From: Clitoria ternatea
Taxonomy: Eukaryota; Streptophyta; Magnoliopsida; Fabales; Fabaceae
Assembly (NCBI GenBank): GCA_037962975.1
Contig: CM075669.1
Location: 118,250,501-118,314,500 of the forward strand
Length of the DNA: 64,000 nucleotides
Direction of reading: 5' to 3'
Made by a program: the position numbers and the translations under genes
In this document: positions 23,166 to 32,462 of the stretch, one piece after another
Position numbering within the stretch: the first letter of the stretch is position 1
How the letters are laid out: each line of letters opens with the position of its first letter
The notes under the pieces: generated by a model
What the model was told of the DNA's origin: nothing
What the model saw: the letters and a program-made list of their open reading frames with translations, nothing else
Databases searched by the model: none

Positions 23166-25554
23166 GTAGTGACTCCATTGAGGTCCTATCAGGTCCTTCC
23201 TTCAATTACATCCCGGCGTCAGCCGGGTGGAGTCTCAAGCCGAGGTCTGAGTCACCATAGTGAGGCAACCTCAGGGGCTTCACATCGGCTTGTCTCATCA
23301 GGACACCGTTTCTCCACATTGCCTTTGTGGGAAACAGAGGGGTTTGACACATCGTCAGACTCATCGTTTAACCTGGGCACTGCTAGTGAGAGGGGTAGCA
23401 GCGTCGATCTCTATCTTACTGACGATGTGGCTTTTTACAGCTGTATTCCCTTCCTTCGCCACATCGTCCGAATGGCTTCTGAAAACTCCTCCACCGGCGC
23501 CGCTGTGATAACTGATCCCGTTGAGACAAATGTCTTGGCACACCGGATTAACTGGCTAGCTGAGAAGGCCAGGGATCCCTACTTCTGGGTTCATGAAGAC
23601 CCAAAGACCATCGTCTCCCGGTATGCTGAAGATGCTGCCGATGTCACCATTGAAGATGTCGTTGTTCACGCCGATATTGAGCATGAAAACGACTTTACTG
23701 TATTCTGCCCCCTAACCTCAGATAGGATCTGCCATCAACCGGGGTCGAGAAATCTCTTCATGTATGAGATGGTCTTCTCCAAGATAGGCGTCCGCTTCCC
23801 ACTGACGGAGTTCAAGATGGGGGTACTCCGTTGTTTGGACTGCTCTCCCAGCCAACTTCATCCCAATGGCTGGGGCTTGGTAAGGGCTTTGGAAGTACTT
23901 GGGGAGTACTTTCACTTCGTCCCCACAGTGGCCCTCTTTTTTACTTACTGCAGGGTGATGCGCCGGGGTAACGCTGGAGGGGGTCTGGGCTTCATCAATC
24001 TCCGCTGTGACTCAAAGGTGGTTAACTTCGAAAGTTACACCGAATTGGCCAAGACGGACGGGGTTAGCTTCAAACACTCCTATGTCAAAGTCGATGTCAA
24101 TGCAGGGAGGCCGGTGTTCTGGGAGAATTCTGATTTTTCCAGAAAGTTCTACACCGGTTGGACCCATGAGCACTTTCTCCTGACAAGCAATGCCTACATC
24201 GTCAGTGAGAGTACTTTGTCAACTGAGTCCAAGAAAGTCCTGGACGCTCTGAAGGGTTACTCCGTCTTGGCCAAGATCTCCTGCAGGAAGCTTTTGGGGA
24301 CGGAGTCGGGCCGGGATGCTTACCTTGGTAGATACTGTTCAACCTTCCCTTTCCTTTTCCCCCTTTTTTTTATTTTTATTTTTTGATATACTCACACCGG
24401 TCCTAACATCGTCCCCCTTTTTTTCAGGTGAGATGGCTCGGATAGACATTCTCAGAAAACTGAGGAAGGCTGCCGAAGCCCGGAACGCTACTGCTGCTGA
24501 ACAGGAGAACAGGGTGACTCCTCGTCTCACACCGGCCAAAGTTGTGAGCATCCCGGCTGACAATGTTGGGGCTATGACTCTGGGGCCAACTGAAAGGGTC
24601 CCAGTTAAAAGGAAGACCAACCCCGGCGCAACCTCTAAGTAGAAAAAGCATAAGGCTTCAAGGGTTGTGACCGAGGTAGAGGCACCACGGGAGGAGCAGG
24701 CCGATCCTGTAAATACTTCTCCGGACCGGTCTCAACCAGAAGACATCGTCATCAACTCCCGTCTTTCGGATTTTTTGGAGTATGTCGGAGGGACACCGGC
24801 TCGGTTCAACATCCCCTTCAAGCTTAAAACCGATCTTCCTGCTCCCGAGGCTCAGTCTGCTGCTGAAGCAGCTATTTTTAATTTAGTTGAGGCTGCCGGG
24901 GTCCTCAGCTCTTTGGGCCACTCCTACTATTCCGGTGTTGAGGCTAAGGAATGCCTAGATCGGATGAAGAAAGCTGAGGCCTTGAGAGTTGAGGCCCAGA
25001 CCGCCTTGACCCAAAAGGAGCAGGAGTTGGTCAAGAGCAAAGAAGACCTGTCCGAACTCACAGCGGCTTACACATCGGCAGCCAGGAGGGCAGATGCTGC
25101 TGAGGCTAAGGGCAAAGCTTCAGAGGACGCTCTCCAGGCTCTCCGGACCGAACTAGATCAAGCCAAGGCTGCAAAGGCCGAGGTAGATAAGAAGAACAAG
25201 GAGCTAGCCGAGAAGCTTGCCGATGTGCAGGAAGAGCAGGTGAGGGAGCGGAAGGAAACTGAGGAGCAATTGGCTGAATTTTCGGTATTGGCTGATGTCG
25301 CTTTCAGCTCCGCCGTTCGTCAGGTTGTACATCGGAATTCCGCTGTACAACTTAACCTGAACGGTATAGGTGTCTACTACGAATTTCATGGTGGTCATTT
25401 ATATGCTATGAACCGGGGTCAGGCTTCAGAACCTGAGGATATTCCTTATAAGCCCATGCCTCTCCCCGAGGGCCAGAGCATGGAGCTGAGGACGGTATCA
25501 GAGGAATCCGAGAGGACAGCTTCTGCTAGACCGGACTCTCCAGCATCTAATTAG
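23166..25554 (+). CDS. Antisense ORF of the Tat element: gypsy-type putative transposase-domain protein, one intron, one premature stop
   Basis: Exon 1 (open from 23166 to 24327; in-frame ATG at 23472) holds the conserved part: DRICHQPGSRNLFMYEMVF, FPLTEFKMGVLRCLDCSPSQ, LHPNGWGLVRALEVLGEYF and FYTGWTHEHF. This resembles the plant domain named putative gypsy-type transposon (PF04195), found in antisense ORFs of Tat-lineage elements. A GT-AG intron (24328-24427) joins it in frame to exon 2 (24428-25554). Exon 2 contains an Ala/Glu/Lys-rich coiled coil (24964-25275) and an acidic tail, with one in-frame TAG at 24640-24642. An ATG at 23147 in another frame reads about 37 codons before a stop at 23258, so the original start may lie there with a later frameshift. 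Function is unknown. Confidence 0.75.
24328..24427 (+). other. Intron of the antisense ORF
   Basis: 100 bp. Donor CTTG|GTAGATAC, acceptor CCTTTTTTTCAG|GTGAG after a strong pyrimidine run. The junction keeps phase 1 and continues the reading frame. Confidence 0.75.
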
Positions 25555-26253
25555 GATTTTTCTTTTAGCCTTGTTTCGAGATGGGCTCCGGAGTCAAACT
25601 TTTGTAATGGCCTTAGTGCCCTTTATTAATATAAGGCAATTTTTCCACATCTGCTTGTCTTTCAATTTTTTTTCAAAAATATCAAAGTACAACCAACCTG
25701 TTGACCGATGTAAGATAACAACTTGAAATAACACCGTCTAAACATTAATCTATAGTTGGGATTGAGACTTCACTTATCGTTTCCCAGTTTAAATTGAACA
25801 TCGTCCCTTCAACGCACAACCTTGGATTGGTGCACCATGATCACTTTGTCCTCAATTTCTATCGCCTTTAAATGGCCGGGGTAATGTGCACGACATTGGC
25901 CTCGGCAATGCCCGAATCGAACCGTGAACTTAATTCTATCCGAGGTAGGTTTCATGATACCGTTCGTTACACAATAGAAACCGGTGTAACCACTGGGACA
26001 TCGTCCCCTAATTCACATTGGGCTGACTTCATTCGATTTGAGGGTCATGACACCGGTTTTTTTTTGTTTTGTTTTGTTTTTGTTTTTTTTTTGTAGGAAA
26101 TGGTTAACTGGGAATTACCCTTTGAATGCCATGAAGCGGAAAGACTGTCTTTCAGTTAACAAGAGGAGAGAGGATTGGTTGTCGATTTCCAATCGATTAG
26201 AGATGAAGGGTGCCTCGCTTGGCGATCGGAAGATAAAAGGATGCCCTCTTAGG
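25555..26253. other. Region 3' of the antisense ORF
   Basis: No gene. TTATTAATATAAGGC at 25624-25638 could serve as a polyadenylation signal region for the plus-strand transcript. A T/G-rich run lies at 26056-26095. Confidence 0.35.
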
Positions 26254-26428
26254 TGACTAAAAGGCACTTGTTCGGCAACAGGAAAGTAACGTAGTGCCAT
26301 TTGATTGGCGACAGGAAAGTAAAGGGGTGCCATTTGATCGGCGACATGAAAGTAAAGGGGTGCCGTTTGATTAGCAACAGGAAAGTAAAAGGGGGGCCAT
26401 TTGATTGGCGACATGAAAGTAAAGGTTG
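26254..26428. repeat. About 37-bp tandem repeat in the Tat 3' region
   Basis: Four to five units with GTGCCATTTGATYGGCGACA followed by GGAAAGTAAAGG. Units share sequence with the adjacent 70-bp array, which contains the same block once per unit. Confidence 0.8.
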
Positions 26429-26520
26429 GGGTTGACCCTCGGTTGACAAGAAAGGTAAAGATTGGGGGAGCTAACAGGACGTCTCATCCGAATTAACTCA
26501 CTGTTGACAGGAATTATAAA

Positions 26521-27035
26521 AGGTGCCACTTGATTGGCGACAAGAAAGTAAAGGGTGAGGGTGTTGCCTCTTCGTTGACTGGAAAGTAAAAGGTGCCATT
26601 TGATCGGCGACAAGAAAGTAAAGGGTGAGGGTGTTGCCTCTTCGTTGACTGGAAAGTAAAAGGTGCCATTTGATCGGCAACAGAAAAGTAAAAGGTGAGG
26701 GTGTTGCCTCTTCGTTGACTGGAAAGTAAAGGGTGCCATTTGATCGGCAACAGAAAAGTAAAGGGTGAGGGTGTTGCCTCTTCGTTGACTGGAGAGTAAA
26801 AAGGTGCTATTTGATTGGCGACAAGAAAGTAAAGGGTGAGGGTGTTGCCTCTTCGTTGACTGGAAAGTAAAAGGTACCATTTGATCGGCAACAGAAAAGT
26901 AAAAGGTGAGGGTGTTGCCTCTTCGTTGACTGGAAAGTAAAGGGTGCCATTTGATCGGCAACAGAAAAGTAAAGGGTGAGGGTGTTGCCTCTTCGTTGAC
27001 TGGAGAGTAAAAAGGTGCCATTTGATTGGCGACAA
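26521..27035. repeat. 70-bp tandem repeat, about 7 units
   Basis: Near-identical 70-bp units start GGTGCCATTTGATCGGCGAC and contain GTGAGGGTGTTGCCTCTTCG. Start points fall at about 26521, 26591, 26661, 26731, 26801, 26873 and 26943. The minus strand stays open in all frames because the unit lacks stops and 70 is not a multiple of three. I judge this repetitive non-coding DNA. Confidence 0.9.
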
Positions 27036-27180
27036 GAAAGTAAAGGTTGGGGGAACTAACAGGACGTCTCGTCTGAATTAGCTCACTGTTGACAGGAAAT
27101 GTAAAGGTTGGGGGAGTTAACAGGACGTCTCGTCCGAATTAACTCACTGTTGGCAGGAAATGTAAAGGTTGGGGTTGACC
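27036..27180. repeat. About 62-bp repeat with GGACGTCTCGTCC hairpin
   Basis: Two adjacent units (GTTGGGGGARYTAACAGG, then ACGTCTCGTCYGAATTARC, then TCACTGTTGRCAGGAAATG). A third diverged copy lies at 26456-26520, on the other side of the 70-bp array. Confidence 0.75.
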
Positions 27181-27186
27181 CTCGGT

Positions 27187-27925
27187 TGCCATGACTGCAG
27201 GTTCTTGGGGAACTGCCCCTTGAATGCAAGAGAATGAATCTGGGGGGATGTCCCAGTTTGACATGACTGTGGGTGGTTGGGGAACTACCCCTTGATTGAG
27301 AGGATATACCCAGGGAGATGCCCCAGTTTGACATGATTGGATGAAATCTTGGGGAACTGCCCCTTGAATAAGAGAATAAACCCGGGGAGATGCCCCAATT
27401 TGACATGATTGGATGAAATCTTGGGGAACTGCCCCTTGAATGAATGAGAACGAACCCGGGGAGATGCCCCAGTTTGACATGATTGGATGAAATCTTGGGG
27501 AACTGCCCCTTGAATGAATGAGAACGAACCCGGGGAGATGCCCCAGTTAGACATGATTGGATGAAATCTTGGGGAACTGCCCCTTGAATGAAAGAATAAA
27601 CCCAGGGAGATGCCCCAGTTTGACATGATTGGATGAAATCTTGGGGAACTGCCCCTTGAATGAGAGAATAAACCCGGGGAGATGCCCCAGTTTGACATGA
27701 TTGGATGAAATCTTGGGGAACTGCCCCTTGAATGAATGAGAACGAACCTGGGAGAGATGCTCCAGTTTGAGATGATTGGATGAAGCTTGAAGGGTGGGGT
27801 GCTGTCCTTTGAATGAAAGAATAAACCCGGGGAGATGCCCCGGTTTGACATGATCGAAAGAGTCTTTGGGGAAAACTGTCCCTTGATCGAAAGAAGAATC
27901 TGGGGAGATGCCCCAGTTTTGGGTG
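27187..27925. repeat. 71-74-bp tandem repeat, about 10 units
   Basis: Units contain TTGGGGAACTGCCCCTTGAA and GGGGAGATGCCCCAGTTTGA, both of which can fold (TTGGGGAACTGCCCC, GGGGAGATGCCCC). Outer units are more diverged than inner ones, as expected for unequal exchange. A 287-codon minus-strand frame runs through it but is a by-product of the repeat. Confidence 0.9.
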
Positions 27926-28802
27926 TACTGGGAAGTGTAGTCCCACTGGGGAAGGATTTGGGAAGTGTAGTTTTTGGCGATTATGGTTCCACTGGGGGAG
28001 AAAATTTGGTGATTCAGGGTAATGTCCCTTTGGGTGAAAGAAAATGGACTTGGGGTTTACTGCGGATATGCCGAAGGTCTACTACGGAGAGAGTTGGGCA
28101 ACTACACATCTCGGGGATCATGGTTCCTGGCCATCCTTTAACAGAGAAACGCGAACTAATTAAAAACTTACAAGCGGACTCCCTTGGCGACAGGCGTTGA
28201 AGTAACTCATGGCCAAAATAATTATTACTTCTGACTTCATTGAGGTTGTTTCGCAGAGCTGGTTGAGCTTGCTTGAGGTAAGATCTGGCAACGGTGTCCA
28301 CTTCGTTCCCCATAACTTTGTGTTTTCGTTCTTCTCAAAGCTCATTTTTTTAAGAAATTCTTTTTAGGAAAAACTTGTTTATTCATTCTAGTCATGAACA
28401 CATGTGAGAAGAAAGGAAACTTTTTATTTATGAACAACAGATATGTACAGGTGACAATAATAATGCAAAAATATGACAAGGTGTGAGGAATTGATGGTAA
28501 GGATGGAAGGGAAGGCCTTTTAGATCCTCTATCGATTTCTTGAGAGCGACAAGATTCCTGGTCTTTTCCATGATTTCCTGTTTATCTTCTGATTTTGCTT
28601 TCGAGGGCGTGACTTGACAATGGCTTCGATGTTCTAGACCCATCCCCTTGTCTATGACTTGGAAAATTGGCATTGCAGTGTTGAATCTATAGGGTGTGAA
28701 TTTGTTGGGGTCGCTTTCTTAGGATTTTTGACCCCACCAATTGCTCTAACTTTTGCCTAGGTCGCCTTTTCAGGTTTTCAACCTAGCGAGCCCCTTTTTT
28801 TT

Positions 28803-31800
28803 TTACGCATAGTATCTTCTCACTGCGTCCGCGTTTATAGGCATCGGTAGATCTTCCCCATCCATGTTGGCGAGTATGAGAGCACCTCCGGAAAAAGCCT
28901 TCTTCATGACATAAGGCCCTTCATAGCTGGGAGTCCATTTGCCCCGGTGATCTTTATGCATCGACAAAACCTTCTTGAGCACCAAGTCTCCTTCTTGGAA
29001 TTGTCGAGGTCGTACTTTCTTTTCAAACGCTCGCTTCATACGCCTTTGATATAACTGACCATGGCAGAGGGCAGTCAGTCTCTTACTATCAATCGGATTT
29101 AATTGGTCATGTCGAGTCTGGATCCATTCAGCTTCAACTAGTTTGGCTTCCGTGATTACTCGGAGGGAAGGAATCTCCACTTCAAAAGGCAGGCCTGCTT
29201 CCATGCCATAAACTAAAGAGAATGGAGTTGCCCCAGTCGAGGTCCGGACTGAGGTACGATAACCATGCAGAGCAAAAGGAAGCATTTCGTTCCAGTCTTT
29301 ATAGGTTACCACCATTTTTTGTATTATCTTCTTGATATTCTTGTTTGCCGCCTCGACTGCCCCATTCATTTTTGGGCGGTACGGAGAGGAATTATGGTGG
29401 GAGATCTTAAAGCTCTCACAAAGCTCCTTCATCATTTTGTTGTTCAGGTTTGTACCATTGTCTGTGATGATTTGACTCGGTAGGCCGTACCGACATATCA
29501 ACTCATGCTTGACGAATTTAACAACAACACCTTTGGTTACATTAGTGTATGAAGCTGCTTCCACCCATTTTGTGAAGTAATCAATGGCGACCAAAATGAA
29601 ACGATGGCCGTTTGAAGCCTTTGGTTCAATGGGACCAATGACATCCATGCCCCACATCGAGAAGGGCCATGGTACTGACAAAACATTTAGAGATGACGGG
29701 GGTGCGTGAATATGATCAGCATATATTTGGCACTTATGACATCTCCGAGCATAGGCGAAGCAGTCTGCTTCCATGGTCATCCAAAAATAACCAGCCCTTA
29801 AGATTTTCCTTGACATGGCGTGCCCATTGATGTGGGTTCCGAAAGATCCCTCGTGGATATCCCTCATGATTCTATTTGCTTCAGCGGTATCAACGCAGCG
29901 AAGAAGGATAGAATCATGGTTTCTTTTGTAAAGCACGTCTCCACTTAAGAAAAACCCCATGGCGAGCCGTCGCAGGGTTCTCTTGTCGTTTTCTGTGGCA
30001 TTGTCGGGGTATTCTTGCCTCTGGATATACCTCTTGATATCGTGATACCAAGGTTTTCCATCCGATTGTTCTTCGACTACTTGGCAGTATGCGGGCTCAT
30101 GACGCCTTTCTACCTCGATGAGGGGCACGTCATAGTCATTGTTTACTTTGAACATTGAAGCGAGAGTGGCCAAAGCGTCAGCCATCTGATTATCTTCCCG
30201 AGGAACATGATGGAAAGAAATCTCTTCGAAATCTCTGATCATTTCCATAATGTGGGTGTGATAGGGGAGAAGCTTGCTATCTCTGGTTTCCCACTCACCT
30301 TTTAACTGGTGGACGACTAAAGCAGAGTCTCCGTAGACTTCCAGTGTCCTTACTTTCATATCTAATGCCGCTTGGATCCCTAAGGAGCAGGCCTCATATT
30401 CAGCGACATTGTTGGTACAATCGAAACATAGCCTGGCGCAGACAGGGATGAATTCTCTTTTTGGCGAAATCAAAATGGCCCCAATTCCGTGCCCTAAAGC
30501 ATTAGAAGCTCCATCGAATCTTAAAATCCATTTGTCTTTGTTACCGCCTTCTTTTTCGTCGGACAGTGCCAAAATATCCTCGTCTGGGAAGTCGAATGGT
30601 ACTGGTTGGTAATCACTTACGGGTTGATGGGCTAGGTAGTCAGCCAAAGCGCTCCCTTTTATGGCTTTCTGAGTGACATATGTTATATCGTACTCAGTTA
30701 ATAGCACTTGCCATCGAGCAATCCTTCCGGTCAGGGCTGGCTTCTTAAAGATGTACTTGATAGGATCCATCTTAGAGACTAGCCAGGTAGTGTGACTCAA
30801 CATGTATTGCCTTAAACGCTTCGCAGCCCATGCTAACGCGCAACAAGTTTGTTCTAATGCGGAGTATCGCATTTCGCAATCAGTGAACTTTTTGCTTAGG
30901 TAATATATGGCATGTTCTTTCTTTCCCGTTTCATCGTGCTGACCCAATATGTAGCCCATGGACCCATCCAGTACCGTCATGTACAAAATCAGTGGTCTCC
31001 CAGGGGCTGGTGGCACCAATATTGGTGGTTCTTTCAAGTATTGCTTAATCTTCTCAAAAGCCATTTGGCAGTCCTCATTCCATTGCCTCGGTTGGTTCTT
31101 GCGGAGTAGCTTGAAGATCGGCTCGCAGGTCGATGTCAATTGTGAGATAAATCGAGCGATGTAGTTTAATCTTCCCAAGAACCCCCTGACTTCTTTTTCT
31201 GTGCAAGGAGGTGGCATTTCTAGGATTGCCCTGACCTTGTCAGGATCCACTTCAATTCCTTTCTTGCTTACAATGAAACCTAAAAGTTTGCCTGACCTTG
31301 CGCCAAACGTGCACTTGGCAGGGTTCAATCTAAGCTTAAACCTTCTCAACCGTTCAAACAATTTCCTTAAGTCGCGGACATGATCTTCCGCGGTTCTGGA
31401 TTTTGCAATGATATCATCCACATAGACCTCTATTTCCTTGTGCATCATATCGTGGAATAAAGTGACCATTGCTCTCTGATAAGTCGCCCCTGCGTTCTTC
31501 AAACCAAAGGACATTACTTTGTAAGAGAAAGTACCCCACAATGTGACGAACGTGGTTTTTTCCATGTCTTCGGGCGCCATTTTAATCTGATTATACCCGG
31601 AGAAACCATCCATGAAAGAGAAGATGGAGTGTTGGGCTGTGTTATCAACCAACATGTCAATATGTGGAAGAGGAAAATCGTCCTTAGGGCTGGCCCTGTT
31701 TAGATCTCGATAGTCCACACACATCCGTACTTTTCCATCCTTCTTCGGGACTGGGACTATGTTGGCTACCCATTGTGGATATTTGGCTACGGCCAAGAAA

Positions 31801-32261
31801 CTGGCTTCGAATTGTTTTTTGACCTCTTTCTTGATCTTGAGAAGCATTTCCGGTTTCATTCTTCGCAGCTTTTGCTTAACTGGTGGACATTCTGGTTTCA
31901 GAGGCAATCTATGTTCCACTATGCTGTTATCCAACCCTGGCATATCTTGATATGACCAAGCGAACACATCCCAAAATTCCCAGAGCAGTTCAATCAATTC
32001 ATCTTGCTGGTTTTTACTCAGGTAGGTGCCTATCTTGATCATTTTATCTTCTCCTTCACCTCCAAGGTTGATGATTTTAATTTCCTCCTGATGTGGGCGG
32101 ATCTCCTTATCCTCTTGTTCCAACAATCTCGTCAATTCAGATGAGGGTCCAAAGTCTTCCTCACTTTCCTCGTAGACGCAATCATTTGGATAAACCGGGT
32201 CATGAAATAAATCCAGGTTTTCGTCGTTCTCAGGGAAATCATTTTTGGATCTGCAATCGGG
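28803..32261 (-). CDS. pol: Tat pol: reverse transcriptase, RNase H, second RNase H, integrase
   Basis: The frame is open from 32261 to the TAA at 28803. The last 1110 codons (from 32135) hold, by residue: RT about 110-290 with VRMCVDYRDLN and YVDD (238-241); a connection/RNase H with weak active site about 350-500; a second RNase H about 535-665 (RFDGAS, EYEA, GDSALV, NQMADALA); integrase with an HHCC finger (761-802) and a DD35E core (D831, D892, E928); and a C-terminal part with GRKW-like and YEGPY motifs, without chromodomain. All catalytic residues of RT and integrase are present and no stop interrupts. It copies and integrates the element in virus-like particles. It is in a different frame from gag-pro; an upstream intron would fuse them. 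Confidence 0.93.
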   Translation of the reverse strand, partial: PDCRSKNDFPENDENLDLFHDPVYPNDCVYEESEEDFGPSSELTRLLEQEDKEIRPHQEEIKIINLGGEGEDKMIKIGTYLSKNQQDELIELLWEFWDVFAWSYQDMPGLDNSIVEHRLPLKPECPPVKQKLRRMKPEMLLKIKKEVKKQFEASFLAVAKYPQWVANIVPVPKKDGKVRMCVDYRDLNRASPKDDFPLPHIDMLVDNTAQHSIFSFMDGFSGYNQIKMAPEDMEKTTFVTLWGTFSYKVMSFGLKNAGATYQRAMVTLFHDMMHKEIEVYVDDIIAKSRTAEDHVRDLRKLFERLRRFKLRLNPAKCTFGARSGKLLGFIVSKKGIEVDPDKVRAILEMPPPCTEKEVRGFLGRLNYIARFISQLTSTCEPIFKLLRKNQPRQWNEDCQMAFEKIKQYLKEPPILVPPAPGRPLILYMTVLDGSMGYILGQHDETGKKEHAIYYLSKKFTDCEMRYSALEQTCCALAWAAKRLRQYMLSHTTWLVSKMDPIKYIFKKPALTGRIARWQVLLTEYDITYVTQKAIKGSALADYLAHQPVSDYQPVPFDFPDEDILALSDEKEGGNKDKWILRFDGASNALGHGIGAILISPKREFIPVCARLCFDCTNNVAEYEACSLGIQAALDMKVRTLEVYGDSALVVHQLKGEWETRDSKLLPYHTHIMEMIRDFEEISFHHVPREDNQMADALATLASMFKVNNDYDVPLIEVERRHEPAYCQVVEEQSDGKPWYHDIKRYIQRQEYPDNATENDKRTLRRLAMGFFLSGDVLYKRNHDSILLRCVDTAEANRIMRDIHEGSFGTHINGHAMSRKILRAGYFWMTMEADCFAYARRCHKCQIYADHIHAPPSSLNVLSVPWPFSMWGMDVIGPIEPKASNGHRFILVAIDYFTKWVEAASYTNVTKGVVVKFVKHELICRYGLPSQIITDNGTNLNNKMMKELCESFKISHHNSSPYRPKMNGAVEAANKNIKKIIQKMVVTYKDWNEMLPFALHGYRTSVRTSTGATPFSLVYGMEAGLPFEVEIPSLRVITEAKLVEAEWIQTRHDQLNPIDSKRLTALCHGQLYQRRMKRAFEKKVRPRQFQEGDLVLKKVLSMHKDHRGKWTPSYEGPYVMKKAFSGGALILANMDGEDLPMPINADAVRRYYA

Positions 32262-32462
32262 TTATATTATAAAGTGAAAAGAGAAACAAACAAGTGAAAG
32301 GTTTAAGAAATAGAGAATGCACAAAGATGAGGTGATGGGAAATTAAAATGTGTTCATTGATTTTCAAAAATAAAGTAAACAAGTTTTGCCCTTATTACAA
32401 AATGGGTCCCGGAGCCTTGGACATGGCAAGGGGACCACCGAATTATGAAATATAGTGATTAC
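32251..32462 (-). other. Putative intron between protease and RT
   Basis: On the minus strand the donor TCAGA|GTAATC overlaps the end of the protease ORF and the acceptor is GATTGCAG|ATCC, after a pyrimidine-rich run (TTGTTTGTTTCTCTTTTCAC). Removing 212 bp deletes the protease stop and joins both frames in phase. Ogre elements are known to have a partially spliced intron at this place. Confidence 0.6.

Noticed and set aside
26371..27035. Long overlapping minus-strand frames of 216 and 173 codons
   Set aside because: By-product of the 70-bp tandem repeat, open in all frames; not protein-like.
26254..27925. CRISPR-like regular repeats
   Set aside because: Units are contiguous tandem copies without unique spacers, in a plant retrotransposon.
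27083..27946. 287-codon minus-strand frame with repeated CQTGASPxV-like units
   Set aside because: It is the tandem array itself. The unit lacks stops and its length (71-74 bp) is not a multiple of three, so several frames are open at once. No start context or known domain.
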